From assembly GCF_014698445.1 (NCBI RefSeq), contig NZ_JACJSZ010000013.1:1-64000 (forward strand): 64,000 bases of DNA. The letters are read 5' to 3'. The stretch is from Microcystis elabens FACHB-917 (lineage in GTDB: Bacteria; Cyanobacteriota; Cyanobacteriia; PCC-6307; Cyanobiaceae). The notes under the pieces were generated by a model, which was not told the origin of the DNA, did no database searches, and worked only from the letters and a program-made list of their open reading frames with translations. Within the stretch, counting starts at the first letter, position 1; every line of letters begins with the position of its first letter. This document shows, piece by piece, positions 1 to 8,728 of the stretch. Made by a program: the position numbers and the translations under genes.

Positions 1-115
1 GAGCCGGGCGTGGGAATCCACGAGGGATTGGTTTGGTGTGACAACCCCAACCTCTCATGGCTCCCTGCCCACCCAATGGCTTGAGACCCATTCCGGCACA
101 GGGGCTTCCGGAGTT

Positions 116-1369
116 GTGTCCGTCAGTCAGCCTCCCACCACCACCACAGAGAGCGGCGCGCCCACCGCGCCCCAGCCCCCCTGGCGCCGGCAGCTGCGTG
201 ACGCCCTCGCGGCCCTGCCCGCAGCCCGCAGCCGTGCCCTGCGCACCCTTGAGCCCGCCAGCACCGCCAGCCTCCAGCCCGCACCCCCCGGCGACGCGCT
301 CCCCCTGCTGGATCTGGCCAGCAACGACTACCTCGGCCTCAGCCGCCATCCCGCCGTGCTCGCGGCCGCCGCGGCCGAACTGGCCGCCAGTGGCCTGGGG
401 GCCGGCGCCTCCCGCCTGGTCACCGGCACCCGGCCCATCCACCAGCAGCTGGAGGCCGCCCTGGCCGCCTGGCTCGGCCGCGAGCGGGTGCTGCTCTTTC
501 CCAGCGGCTTCCAGGCCAACCTCGCCGCCGTGGCGGCCCTGGCGGATCGCCACACCCTGGTGCTGGCCGATCGGCTCATCCACCACTCCCTGCTGGTGGG
601 CGTGCGCGCCAGCGGTGCCCGCCTGCAGCGCTTCGCCCACAACGACGCCGCAGACCTCGAACGCCGCCTGCTCGCCGCCCGGCGCGAACAGCCCGCTGGC
701 CGGTTGCTGGTGCTCTGCGAAAGCCAATACAGCATGGAGGGCACCAGCGCGCCCGTCGCCGCCCTGGCCGCCCTCTGCCTGCGTCACGACGCGCCCATGC
801 TGGTGGATGAGGCCCATGCCCTCGGCGTGCTCGGCCCCGGCGGCCGCGGCCTCGCCCATGGCCTCGGCTCCGTCGCGATCGTGAGCGGCACCTTCGGCAA
901 GGCCTTCGGCAGCGGCGGCGCCTTCCTCGCCGCCGACACCCTGGTGGGCGACTGGCTGCTGCAGAGCAGCGGCGCCTTCCGCTACACCACCGCCCTCGCC
1001 CCGCCGCTGGCGGCCGGCGCCCTGGCGGCCCTCGTTCACCTGCAGGCCACACCGTCGGTGGGCCCGGCGCTGGCGGAGCGGGCGGCCCGCTGGCGCGACG
1101 CCATCGAAGCCGCCGGCTGGCCCCGGCCCCCCGGCGAGGGGCCGATCCTGGCGCTGCTGCTCGGTGCCGACGCCGAGGCCCTGGCGGCCCAGCGTCGGCT
1201 GGAGGCGGCCGGCCTGCTCACCGTCGCGATCCGGCCCCCCACCGTGCCCGAAGGCACCGCCAGGCTGCGGCTGGTGCTGCGCCAGGATCTCCCCACCGGC
1301 TCCCTCGAGCGGCTGCTGGCCGCGCTCGGCCCCGGCCCCCTTGCCCCCCGCCATGCCCTCGCCCCCTGA
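116..1369 (+). CDS. bioF: 8-amino-7-oxononanoate synthase (BioF)
   Basis: PLP-dependent alpha-oxoamine synthase that condenses pimeloyl-ACP with L-alanine to make 7-keto-8-aminopelargonate, the first step of biotin ring assembly. The chain shows the family core LDLASNDYLGL, then GASRLVTG, the DEAHALG segment and the lysine motif SGTFGKAFGS. That lysine is about residue 262 from this start and should form the PLP Schiff base. I chose the GTG at 116, giving 417 residues. The frame is open to the window edge and another GTG lies at 38, so the N-terminus is uncertain. The stop lies inside the start of the next gene, so the bio genes are probably translationally coupled. Confidence 0.93.
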   Translation: MSVSQPPTTTTESGAPTAPQPPWRRQLRDALAALPAARSRALRTLEPASTASLQPAPPGDALPLLDLASNDYLGLSRHPAVLAAAAAELAASGLGAGASRLVTGTRPIHQQLEAALAAWLGRERVLLFPSGFQANLAAVAALADRHTLVLADRLIHHSLLVGVRASGARLQRFAHNDAADLERRLLAARREQPAGRLLVLCESQYSMEGTSAPVAALAALCLRHDAPMLVDEAHALGVLGPGGRGLAHGLGSVAIVSGTFGKAFGSGGAFLAADTLVGDWLLQSSGAFRYTTALAPPLAAGALAALVHLQATPSVGPALAERAARWRDAIEAAGWPRPPGEGPILALLLGADAEALAAQRRLEAAGLLTVAIRPPTVPEGTARLRLVLRQDLPTGSLERLLAALGPGPLAPRHALAP

Positions 1370-2099
1370 GGCCGCCCCGGCTTCGTCCCTGCAGGTGATC
1401 GCCATGCACGGCTGGGCCGGCGATGGCCTGGGCTGGGACCTGCTGCGCCAGGCCCTCGCCGCGCCGGACTGGCACTGGCAGTGCGGCGAACGGGGTTACG
1501 GCGGCCGCACGCCCCAGCGTCCCCAGTGGGCCCCCGGCGGCCGGCGGCTGCTGATCGGCCATTCGATGGGGCCCCACCTGCTGCCCCCCTCACTGCTGGC
1601 CCAGGCCGAGGCCGTGGTGCTGCTGGCCAGCTTCGCCCGCTTCCTGCCCCCGGGCCGCGAAGGCCGCCGGCTGCAGACCGCCCTCGCCGGCATGGCGGCC
1701 CAGCTCGCCGAAGGGCCAGACGAGTCCGACACGGCCCGCCGCGCCCAGCTCACGCTGCAGGCCTTCCTGGAGAAGGCGGCCTCCCCTGATCCCCCCGAGC
1801 TCCTGCCCCAGGGCCCCGCCAGCCGGCCGGTGGGGCCCGAGGGCCGGCGGCGGCTGCGCGACGACCTGGAGCGTCTGGCGGCCTGCGCCGATCTGCCGCC
1901 CGGCTTTCCAGACGACGTGCCGGTGCTGATCGTGGAGGCCGGCGCCGATCGGATCGTGGGGCCCGAGGCTCGTGCCCTGCTGCGCGAGCGCCTGCCCCAC
2001 GCCGAGGTGCTCCACGTCGAGGGGGCGGGCCACTGCCTGCTGCAGGCACCCCTGCCGGCGGAGCTGCGCCGCTGGATCACCGCCACCCTCGGCCCATGA
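1353..2099 (+). CDS. Alpha/beta hydrolase, probable BioK-type pimeloyl-ACP methyl ester esterase
   Basis: A 248-residue alpha/beta hydrolase that overlaps the end of bioF by 17 bases and the start of bioC by 4 (ATGA). The expected triad is visible: Ser71 in GHSMG, Asp199 in EAGADRIVG and His227 in EGAGHCLL. In the BioC route a carboxylesterase removes the methyl ester from pimeloyl-ACP. E. coli uses BioH; BioG and, in marine picocyanobacteria, BioK are non-homologous or distant replacements. Position between bioF and bioC makes that role very likely. Assignment to BioK rather than BioH/BioG is by lineage and context only. Confidence 0.8.
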   Translation: MPSPPEAAPASSLQVIAMHGWAGDGLGWDLLRQALAAPDWHWQCGERGYGGRTPQRPQWAPGGRRLLIGHSMGPHLLPPSLLAQAEAVVLLASFARFLPPGREGRRLQTALAGMAAQLAEGPDESDTARRAQLTLQAFLEKAASPDPPELLPQGPASRPVGPEGRRRLRDDLERLAACADLPPGFPDDVPVLIVEAGADRIVGPEARALLRERLPHAEVLHVEGAGHCLLQAPLPAELRRWITATLGP

Positions 2100-2869
2100 C
2101 CGCCTTCCCCCGGCAGGTGGGCCGGGCCTTCGGCCGCCATGCCGCCCATTACGAGGGCCAGGCCGGCCTGCAGCGAGGCATCGCCTGGCGGCTCGCCCGC
2201 CTCTGCCGCGACCTGCCTCCCCCACCAACAGGCACCCCCCGGGCCGATCTGGGCGCCGGCAGCGGCCTGCTCAGCCGCGCCCTCCTGCACCACTGCCCCG
2301 ACCTCGCCGGCCGCCCGTTGCTACAGCTCGATCTCTGCCCCGAGCTGCTGGCCCGCAATCCCATCGCCACCGCCGGTCCGGCGCCGCTGGTGTGGGATCT
2401 CAACGGCGGCCTGCCCGCCGCCCTGGAGCCAGCGGGGCTGCTGGTGTCGAGCTTCGCGCTGCAGTGGCTGGAGGCCCCGCCCCGGGAACTGGAGCGCTGG
2501 GGGCGGGCCCTGGCACCGGGCGGCTGGCTGGCGCTGGCGGTGCCCGTGCGCGGCAGCTTTCCCCAGTGGCGCCAGGCCGCTGTCGCCGCCGGCGTGCCCT
2601 GCACCGCCCTGGAACTGCCCGATGCCGACGCGCTGGTCGGCGCCCTGGCCAGCGCCGGCCTGGCCACCACCCTCCGGCAACGGCTGCGCTTCAGCCGCCC
2701 GGCCGGCAGCGGCCTGGCCACCCTGCGGCGCCTGCGCGACCTCGGCGCCGGCAGCAGCCGCACCGCGCCGCTGAGCCCCGCCCAGCTGCGCCGCCTGCTG
2801 CGCCACTGGCCCTCCGGTGCGGCAATGTCGTGGGAGGTGCTGCTGCTGGTGGGGCAGAGGATCGCATGA
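2096..2869 (+). CDS. bioC: Malonyl-ACP O-methyltransferase (BioC)
   Basis: SAM-dependent class I methyltransferase of 257 residues that methylates malonyl-ACP so fatty acid synthesis enzymes can elongate it to a pimeloyl ester. The N-terminus has the BioC signature VGRAFGRHAAHYEGQAGLQ. The SAM-binding glycine motif DLGAGSGLL follows at about residues 50-58, and SSFALQWLE matches the motif IV/V region. The start overlaps the previous stop and its own stop overlaps the bioD start, each by four bases. Confidence 0.9.
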   Translation: MTAFPRQVGRAFGRHAAHYEGQAGLQRGIAWRLARLCRDLPPPPTGTPRADLGAGSGLLSRALLHHCPDLAGRPLLQLDLCPELLARNPIATAGPAPLVWDLNGGLPAALEPAGLLVSSFALQWLEAPPRELERWGRALAPGGWLALAVPVRGSFPQWRQAAVAAGVPCTALELPDADALVGALASAGLATTLRQRLRFSRPAGSGLATLRRLRDLGAGSSRTAPLSPAQLRRLLRHWPSGAAMSWEVLLLVGQRIA

Positions 2870-3489
2870 GGCTGGTGGTCTGCGGCACCGACACCGACGT
2901 CGGCAAGACGGTGGTGAGCGCCCTGCTGGTGCAGGGGCTGGGGGCGACCTACTGGAAGCCGGTGCAGAGCGGGATGGAAGGGGGCGGCGACACGGGCCGG
3001 GTGCAGCAGCTGCTGGGGCTGCCGCCGGAGCGGGTGTGGCCGGAGGCTTACCGCCTCACGGCCCCCGTCTCCCCCCACTGGGCGGCCGAGCGGGACGGGA
3101 TCACGATCGATCCGGCCCGGCTGGCCCTGCCGGCCGGGGACAGCCCCCTGGTGGTGGAGACGGCCGGCGGCCTGCTGGTGCCCCTGCGGCGCGACTGGCT
3201 GCAGATCGAGCAGATCGCCGTCTGGGGGCTGCCGGTGCTGCTGGTGGCCCGCAGCGGCCTGGGCACCCTCAACCACACCCTGCTCTCGCTCGAGGCCCTC
3301 TCCCGGCGTTCGATCCCCGTGCTCGGGCTGGTGCTCAACGGCGAAACCCACCCCGACAATCCCCGCACCCTGGAAGCCCTCGGCGGCGTGCCGGTGCTGG
3401 CGGAGCTGCCGCCCCTCGATCCCCTCGACCGGGAGGGCCTGGCACGACAATGGCAGCGCAGCGGCCTGGCCCGTAGCCTGCAGCCATGA
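2866..3489 (+). CDS. bioD: Dethiobiotin synthetase (BioD)
   Basis: ATP-dependent enzyme that closes the ureido ring of 7,8-diaminopelargonate with CO2. The 207-residue chain begins with the BioD P-loop GTDTDVGKT at residues 7-15, followed by YWKPVQSG and the ETAGGLLVPL segment that contacts substrate and Mg. Length is slightly below the usual 220-230. The ATG overlaps the bioC stop (ATGA), and the bioD TGA overlaps the ATG of a 51-codon ORF. Confidence 0.93.
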   Translation: MRLVVCGTDTDVGKTVVSALLVQGLGATYWKPVQSGMEGGGDTGRVQQLLGLPPERVWPEAYRLTAPVSPHWAAERDGITIDPARLALPAGDSPLVVETAGGLLVPLRRDWLQIEQIAVWGLPVLLVARSGLGTLNHTLLSLEALSRRSIPVLGLVLNGETHPDNPRTLEALGGVPVLAELPPLDPLDREGLARQWQRSGLARSLQP

Positions 3490-3641
3490 GCCGCAAGCAT
3501 CTGCTCGTCACCGCTGCCGTGGCCGCGCTCTGTGCGGGCATCCTGGTGCTGTTCACCGACATCGAGACCAGCGTCACCCGCTGGATCAACTGCGGGCCGC
3601 TGGCCACCGGCGGCGAACGCCGCTCGGATGTGTGTCGCTGA
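3486..3641 (+). CDS. Small membrane protein (51 aa) inside the biotin operon
   Basis: A 51-codon ORF whose ATG overlaps the bioD stop (ATGA) and whose end overlaps the bioA GTG start by ten bases. The product starts MSRKHLLVTA, has one hydrophobic segment at about residues 5-23, then a short tail with Cys36 and Cys50 and the element ETSVTRWINCGPLATGGE. The chained overlaps on both sides argue for real translation. I do not recognise the family. It could be a membrane accessory peptide, or a spacer ORF that carries coupling from bioD to bioA. Confidence 0.6.
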   Translation: MSRKHLLVTAAVAALCAGILVLFTDIETSVTRWINCGPLATGGERRSDVCR

Positions 3642-4927
3642 GGGACGGCCCGGTGGCGCGCCCCGGCTGGCATCCCCACCTCTGGCACCCCTTCACCCAG
3701 GTGGCCACCGCCGATCCTCCCCTGCGGGTGGTGAGCGGCGAGGGCGCCCTGCTGGAACTGGAGGACGGCCGCCGGCTGATCGACGCCATCAGCAGCTGGT
3801 GGGTGACCCTGCACGGCCACGGCGAACCCGCCATCGCCGAGGCCCTGGCCCGCCAGGCCCGCACCCTCGAGCAGGTGGGCTTCTCCGATTTCCGCCACCC
3901 GGCCGCCGAGCAGCTGGCCGAGCGCCTGGCCGCCTGCAGCGGCCTGGAGCGGCTGTTCTTCTCCGACAACGGCTCCACGGCGGTGGAGGTGGCCCTGAAG
4001 ATCGCCTGGCAGTGGTGGCGCAACCGGGGCGAACCACGCCGGCAGCTGATCGCCTTCGATGGGGCCTATCACGGCGACACCTTCGGCGCCATGGCGGTGG
4101 GGGAGCGCTCCCTGTTCTCGGAGGCGTTCGAGCCGCTGCTGTTTGCCGTGGCCCGGGCCCCCTGGCCCGCCACCTGGTGGGGCGACGACGGGGTGGAGGC
4201 GCGGGAGGCCGCCGCCCTGGAGCGGCTGGAGCAGTTGCTGGAGACGCCCACCGCGGCGGTGATCCTGGAGCCGCTGCTGCAGGGGGCCGGCGGCATGGCC
4301 CTGGTGCGGGTGGAGTTCCTGCGCAAGGTGGAGGCGCTGGTGCGCGCCAGCGGCGCCCTGCTGATCGCCGATGAGGTGATGACCGGCTTCGGCCGCAGCG
4401 GCCACCTGTTCGCCTGCCAGCGGGCCGGCATCCACCCCGACCTGATGGCCCTTTCCAAGGGACTCACCGGCGGCTTCCTGCCCATGGGCGTCACCCTGGC
4501 CCGGGAGGGGATCTTTGAGGGCTTCATCGGCACCACCCCCGGCCTCACCCTCTTCCACGGCCACAGCTTCACCGCCAACCCCCTCGGTTGCGCCGCCGCC
4601 CTGGCCAGCCTGGCCCTGCTGCAGGAGCGGCCGGAGCGCCACCAGGGGTTCGAGGCGCGCCACCGCCCCCACCTGGAGACCCTGGCGCGCCATCCCCTGG
4701 TGCGGCGGCCGCGGCTGCTGGGCAGCGTCGCTGCCTTCGAGGTGGCCACCGACGCCCCCGGCTACCTCAATCCCGTCGGCCAGCGGCTGCAACGCCAGGC
4801 CCTGGCCCGGGGGGTGTTCCTGCGGCCCCTGGGGCAGGTGGTCTACCTGCTGCCGCCCCTGTGCATCGACGAGGAGCAGCTGGCCCGGTGCTATGCGGTG
4901 ATCGAGGAAGCCCTCGCCAGTCTCTGA
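3632..4927 (+). CDS. bioA: Adenosylmethionine-8-amino-7-oxononanoate aminotransferase (BioA)
   Basis: Class III PLP aminotransferase that uses SAM as amino donor to make 7,8-diaminopelargonate. The N-terminus HLWHPFTQ and the ISSWWVTLHGH segment are BioA-specific. FFSDNGSTAVEVALK, FDGAYHGDTFGAM and IADEVMTGFGR follow, and the PLP lysine is K276 in LSKGLTGGFLPMG. Length is 431 residues. The GTG at 3632 overlaps the upstream micro-ORF; a later GTG at 3653 is possible. Its presence suggests the classic BioA route rather than the BioU route of some other cyanobacteria. Confidence 0.94.
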   Translation: MSLRDGPVARPGWHPHLWHPFTQVATADPPLRVVSGEGALLELEDGRRLIDAISSWWVTLHGHGEPAIAEALARQARTLEQVGFSDFRHPAAEQLAERLAACSGLERLFFSDNGSTAVEVALKIAWQWWRNRGEPRRQLIAFDGAYHGDTFGAMAVGERSLFSEAFEPLLFAVARAPWPATWWGDDGVEAREAAALERLEQLLETPTAAVILEPLLQGAGGMALVRVEFLRKVEALVRASGALLIADEVMTGFGRSGHLFACQRAGIHPDLMALSKGLTGGFLPMGVTLAREGIFEGFIGTTPGLTLFHGHSFTANPLGCAAALASLALLQERPERHQGFEARHRPHLETLARHPLVRRPRLLGSVAAFEVATDAPGYLNPVGQRLQRQALARGVFLRPLGQVVYLLPPLCIDEEQLARCYAVIEEALASL

Positions 4928-4972
4928 GCCGGCGCCCGGCAGGCAGGCGTCGCGGACCTCCGCAGGGTGGCC

Positions 4973-5239
4973 TCAGGGGCCCGCCAGGATCGCCGCCTCC
5001 ACATCGGCCCGCGACAGTCCGTAGGGGAACTGGCGCGCCGTGGTGCGGCCCTCCTGGTGCCAGCTCACCTTCAGTTCCTCCACGTCCATCTCGATGCGGG
5101 CACTCCACTCGGGGCGGTGCAGGTCCCAGTGGGAGACGTTGCTGCGCGACTGGCTGGCGCCGAGCTGGCGCAGCCAGGCTTCCAGGGCGGGCAGGGGGTG
5201 GTTGTAGAGGGGGGTGGGGGCGGGGGGCAGGGTCGCCAT
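4973..5239 (-). CDS. DUF3143 family protein
   Basis: An 88-residue cyanobacterial protein of unknown function. The family hallmarks are visible: TPLYNHPLPALEAWLRQLGA near the N-terminus, a central Trp-rich strand region (WDLHRPEWSARIEMDVEEL), and the C-terminal FPYGLSRADVEAAILAGP. It lies 31 bases downstream of the J-domain gene on the same strand, so the two are probably co-transcribed. Assignment is from recalled family patterns; biochemical function is unknown. Confidence 0.8.
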   Translation of the reverse strand: MATLPPAPTPLYNHPLPALEAWLRQLGASQSRSNVSHWDLHRPEWSARIEMDVEELKVSWHQEGRTTARQFPYGLSRADVEAAILAGP

Positions 5240-5270
5240 CGGATCGGCAGGGGCGGCGGGGAGGAAAAGC

Positions 5271-5810
5271 TCAGACGGCGGGCGGCTGGGGCAGCGGGGG
5301 CGCCTCGGGCGCCGGAGCCAGCGGGGCCGGGGGCTCTGGCTCCAGGGGGGCCGGGGGGGCCGAGGCCGCCTCCAGCTCCGACCACCAGCTGGGCCAGGCC
5401 ATCAGTTCGGCCCCCCGCGCCCAGGCCACCCCGAGCCCCAGCACCAGGCTGAGCACCAGGGCCACGGCCAGCAGCAGCAGGGCGAACCACTCACCGCCGG
5501 ACAGGGCCCGGCGCACCGGCACGGGCCGCACGACGGGAGCCGGAGCACGGCGCGGGGGGGATGGGGTGGCCGGCTGGGCCAGGGCCGCGTCGTAGAGCCG
5601 TCGGGCGACCGGGTCGCTGAGCACGGCATAGGCCTGGCGCAGCTGCCGGAAGGCCGCCTCGGCCTCGCTCGCCGGCAGGGCGGTGGTGTCGGGGTGGTAG
5701 CGCTTGCTGAGGCCACGGAACGCCTGGCGCAGCTCCTGATCGGTGGCGCTGGGCTGCAGTTGCAGCACCTGGTAGTGGGTGGGGGTGGGGGGCTTGGCTG
5801 TGGAGGACAT
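5271..5810 (-). CDS. Membrane-anchored J-domain (DnaJ-like) protein
   Basis: A 179-residue protein with an N-terminal J domain (residues 12-75) containing the catalytic HPD tripeptide at 39-41 in SKRYHPDTT, needed to stimulate Hsp70 ATPase. After a basic linker there is one strong hydrophobic segment (about 122-145), then a Trp-rich stretch and a Pro/Glu/Ala-rich tail. There is no Gly/Phe region or zinc-finger domain, so it is a type III J protein that probably recruits DnaK to a membrane. The start was set at MSST because the upstream extension has no J-domain homology. DUF3143 follows it. Confidence 0.85.
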   Translation of the reverse strand: MSSTAKPPTPTHYQVLQLQPSATDQELRQAFRGLSKRYHPDTTALPASEAEAAFRQLRQAYAVLSDPVARRLYDAALAQPATPSPPRRAPAPVVRPVPVRRALSGGEWFALLLLAVALVLSLVLGLGVAWARGAELMAWPSWWSELEAASAPPAPLEPEPPAPLAPAPEAPPLPQPPAV

Positions 5811-5881
5811 GGTCCCTGCGGCGGCGGTGGCAGCCTGCCCGGCGTGAGGGATCCTAGGGAGAAGCCCCACTGCCGTAGCGG

Positions 5882-6661
5882 ATGGCCGCCAGCCCCGACC
5901 CCAGCGCCCCTGCCGATGCCGGCCTCTGGCAGGCGCTCGGCTGGACCCCCACCGACGACCAGCTGGCGGCGCTGGTGGCTCTGCAGGAGCAGCTGCGGCT
6001 GTGGAACGGCCGGGTCAACCTCACCCGGCTGGTGGAGGGCGACGATTTCTGGATCGCCCAGGTGTTCGACAGCCTCTGGCCCTGGGTGCCCCTGCTCACG
6101 GCCCCGGGCGGCGTTCCGGACGGCCTGGAGCTGATCGACGTCGGCACCGGCGGCGGCTTCCCCGGGCTGGCCCTGGCGATCGCCCTGCCCACCGCCCGCA
6201 TCACCCTGGTGGATTCGGTGGGCCGCAAGCTGGAGGCGGTGCGGGCCATGGCCCGCAGCCTGGGGCTCGACGAGGGTCGCCTGCGGCTGCGCTGCGAACG
6301 GGTCGAGCGCACCGGCCGCGCCCGCGACTGCCGGGGACGCTTCGATCGCGCCATGGCCCGCGCCGTGGCCAGTGCACCGGTGGTGGCCGAGTACCTGGTG
6401 CCCCTGCTCAAGCCCGACGGCCTCGCCCTGCTCTACCGGGGCCAGTGGGGCGCCGACGACCAGAGGGATCTGGAGGCGGCCGTCGGCGTGCTGCGGGCCA
6501 GGGTGGATCCGGTGCAGCGCCGCGACCTGCCGGCGGGCCGGGGGGTGCGCCACGGCCTCTGGCTGCGGCCGGCCGGTCCCTGTCCGGCCGCGTACCCGCG
6601 GGCCGTAGGAGTGCCCCAGAAAACGCCGATCGCGCCGGCGGGCCTCACCCCCGGCGCCTAG
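5882..6661 (+). CDS. rsmG: 16S rRNA (guanine-527-N7)-methyltransferase RsmG (GidB)
   Basis: Methylates G527 in the 530 loop of 16S rRNA using SAM. The 259-residue chain has the family signature [10 protein letters not shown] (41-50), the SAM-binding motif [10 protein letters not shown] (86-95) and [15 protein letters not shown] after it, with RAMARAVAS further on. The C-terminal 30 residues are poorly conserved and unusually Pro/Ala-rich. The gene is convergent with the aldo/keto reductase; the two stop codons share the palindrome ctag. Confidence 0.93.
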   Translation: MAASPDPSAPADAGLWQALGWTPTDDQLAALVALQEQLRLWNGRVNLTRLVEGDDFWIAQVFDSLWPWVPLLTAPGGVPDGLELIDVGTGGGFPGLALAIALPTARITLVDSVGRKLEAVRAMARSLGLDEGRLRLRCERVERTGRARDCRGRFDRAMARAVASAPVVAEYLVPLLKPDGLALLYRGQWGADDQRDLEAAVGVLRARVDPVQRRDLPAGRGVRHGLWLRPAGPCPAAYPRAVGVPQKTPIAPAGLTPGA

Positions 6662-7887
6662 GCCACTTGCAGCCGCTTGACGGCCTCACCGCCCAGCCGC
6701 TGCCGCAGACGCCGCAGCAGGTCGGGGATCTCGGCGGCCCAGGGGCTGGCCTGCAGCACCGCCAGCAGCTCGGCCTCGCTGACGCTGGCGTCGAGGGCAT
6801 CGGCGTTCTCCCCCGGAAACCAGTGGCTGCCCTGGCCCAGCAGGCCGTAGCGGGCGCGGCCGTAGGCCTCCAGGTCCCAGGCCTCCAGCAGGTTGTGCAG
6901 CCAGAGCAGCACCGGCAGGTTGATCCGGCCGGGGGTGTCCTGCCAGGTCGGCAGGCCCCGGTGCCAGCTGACCAGCCAGTCGTCGCCGAGGGCCCGGCGG
7001 CGGGCCTCCTCGAGGCGGGTCAGAATCGGCGGCAGCAGCTCCCCGGCCCTGGGCAGCAGCGCCACCGCCTCCAGGTGCAGGTCCAGATCCTGCGGTGAGG
7101 CGGCACCGACGCTGATGGTGTGGATGCCGGGGGCCGACAGGCAGAACAGGTCGTTGAAGACGATCGGATGCAGCGGCGCGCAGAGCTCGCACAGGCGCTG
7201 GGAGGGGCTGTGCAGGTGGCCCCCCTTGTCGGTGGGGCTGATCACGAACACGCCCATGTCATGGGCGGTGGCGGCCTCGATCGCCGCCCGGTTGTCCTGG
7301 CGGATGAAGTACCAGTGCAGGTTGATGTAGTCGAACTGGTCGCTGGCGATCGCCTCCAGGATCAGGGGCAGCGGCGCGTGGGTGGAGAAGCCCACGTGGC
7401 CGATCCGACCCTCCTCCTGCCAGCGGCGGGCCACCGCCAGACAACCCCCGGGACGCAGGGCCTGGTCGAGCAGCTCCGGGGTGTTGAGGCCATGGATGGC
7501 CAGCAGATCAACGCGGCCCCCACCCCCATCCGGGCCCCCCTCGCCGTCCAGGCCCAGCCGCTCGAAGCTGGTACGCAGGTCGGCCTCGAAGGCGGCCGGA
7601 TCGGCGGCCGGGGGCACCTTGGTCTGGAGGATCCGCCGGGGATCCGGCAGCCGGGGCAGCAGCCAGCCCAGCTGCCGTTCCGAGGTGCCGTAGTGGCGGG
7701 CGGTTTCGATGTGGTGCAGCCCTACCCCCATGGCGGCCCGCAGGGTCGCCTCGAGATGGGCCTGGCTGCCGGCCTCCACCGCCTCGGGCGGCAGGTCGCT
7801 CCAGCTCTGCTGGAAGCGCATCCCCCCCAGTGAGAGCACCGGCATGGCCAGTCCCGTGCGGCCGAAACGCCGGGTGGGGATGGTCAC
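6658..7887 (-). CDS. Aldo/keto reductase family protein
   Basis: A 409-residue NAD(P)H-dependent oxidoreductase of the aldo/keto reductase fold. It opens with the usual [18 protein letters not shown]. Catalytic residues appear in [14 protein letters not shown] (Tyr), LQTKVPP (Lys) and LLAIHGLN (His). VGFSTHAP and ISPTDKGG mark later strands. It is longer than the 300-330 core because of an extra C-terminal helical region of about 100 residues. Its start overlaps the ferredoxin gene by four bases, so a coupled electron-transfer role is plausible but unproven. Confidence 0.85.
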   Translation of the reverse strand: MTIPTRRFGRTGLAMPVLSLGGMRFQQSWSDLPPEAVEAGSQAHLEATLRAAMGVGLHHIETARHYGTSERQLGWLLPRLPDPRRILQTKVPPAADPAAFEADLRTSFERLGLDGEGGPDGGGGRVDLLAIHGLNTPELLDQALRPGGCLAVARRWQEEGRIGHVGFSTHAPLPLILEAIASDQFDYINLHWYFIRQDNRAAIEAATAHDMGVFVISPTDKGGHLHSPSQRLCELCAPLHPIVFNDLFCLSAPGIHTISVGAASPQDLDLHLEAVALLPRAGELLPPILTRLEEARRRALGDDWLVSWHRGLPTWQDTPGRINLPVLLWLHNLLEAWDLEAYGRARYGLLGQGSHWFPGENADALDASVSEAELLAVLQASPWAAEIPDLLRRLRQRLGGEAVKRLQVA

Positions 7888-8303
7888 GGCGCTGGCGGGA
7901 CGGCGCGGGGCAGGGTGCGGCGGCGTCCGTGGGAGGGCAGCCCCAGGGGCTGGATCTCCTGCTCATCGAGCTGGGCCCGCAGGGCAGGAAGCTGCTCGTA
8001 GGGCACCCAGTGGATGCAGTCCACCGGACAGGTGTCGATCGCCTCCTGGATCCGCTCGGTGCTGTCGCCGTCCTGCCGCAGGGCGCGGGAGCGGCCCCAG
8101 TCGGGTTCCACCACGAAGGTGTTGCCGGCCACGTGGGCGCAGTAGCGGCAGCCGATGCAGACGGCCTCATCCACCCAGACCGCCTGCTGGCGCAGGGCCC
8201 CGCCCAGCACCGGCTCCCGGCCGGTGGCCGCCGACTCGGGGCCCACCGCAGTGCGGAAGGCGAGGGCGGGGTCGAGACCGGCGGCGGGACCCGTCGCACT
8301 CAC
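7884..8303 (-). CDS. 4Fe-4S ferredoxin-type protein
   Basis: A 139-residue soluble protein with one clear 4Fe-4S site. CIGCRYCAHVAGNTF supplies three Cys, and the second arm DTCPVDCIHWVPYEQL supplies the fourth. The first and last 40 residues are low-complexity. The pattern matches the single-cluster ferredoxins that sit beside ycf35 in cyanobacteria. It lies four bases from ycf35 on one side and overlaps the aldo/keto reductase on the other. The redox partner is unknown. Confidence 0.86.
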   Translation of the reverse strand: MSATGPAAGLDPALAFRTAVGPESAATGREPVLGGALRQQAVWVDEAVCIGCRYCAHVAGNTFVVEPDWGRSRALRQDGDSTERIQEAIDTCPVDCIHWVPYEQLPALRAQLDEQEIQPLGLPSHGRRRTLPRAVPPAP

Positions 8304-8307
8304 GGGA

Positions 8308-8700
8308 TCAGGCGTCCCAGCGGGTCACCACCAGTTCGATGCTGCCGTCCTGGTGGTCGGTCTGCTCGCTCACCTGGAAGCCCTCCTCGGCCGTGCTGGC
8401 CAGGATCGTGCGCAGGGCATAGCGCTGGGTGAGCTTGGCCAGGAAGCGCTCCACAGGGATGGGCTGCTTCCAGAGCTCCAGGTCGGTGACCAGCTCGTAG
8501 CTGCCGCTGTCGGGGTTGAAGCGGAAGCCGATGTCAACGCCGTCGGCCTGGGGGATGGCGAGATCGGCGGTCACCGTCTGGCCGCGGTAGCCCCGCACCT
8601 GGCAGGAGCCCTCGGCGGGGGGGTGGCCCAGGTCGCGAAGGGCGTCCACCAGGGCCTGGCGATCGCGCAGCTCGGTCTTGACGGTGCTGAAGTGCGACAT
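8308..8700 (-). CDS. ycf35: Ycf35 family protein (DUF1257)
   Basis: A 130-residue protein starting MSHFSTVKTELRD, the hallmark of the Ycf35/DUF1257 family found in cyanobacteria and algal plastids. Other conserved parts are LGHPP, VRGYRGQTVTADLAI, DIGFRFNPDSGSYELV and AKLTQRYALRTI. The molecular function is unknown. It lies between DUF2997 and the ferredoxin in one directional group. Confidence 0.88.
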   Translation of the reverse strand: MSHFSTVKTELRDRQALVDALRDLGHPPAEGSCQVRGYRGQTVTADLAIPQADGVDIGFRFNPDSGSYELVTDLELWKQPIPVERFLAKLTQRYALRTILASTAEEGFQVSEQTDHQDGSIELVVTRWDA

Positions 8701-8728
8701 GGGACGGAGGGGAAGGGGGAGCGGGGAC

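Noticed and set aside
1-115. Biotin operator or riboswitch ahead of bioF
   Set aside because: No BirA- or BioR-type palindrome was seen, and no biotin riboswitch is known. The frame is open here so it could even be coding.
8308-8700. Recent phage or plasmid origin of the DUF-rich 5-10 kb region
   Set aside because: All families are standard cyanobacterial ones and codon use is like the neighbours. No integrase, repeat or attachment site was seen.
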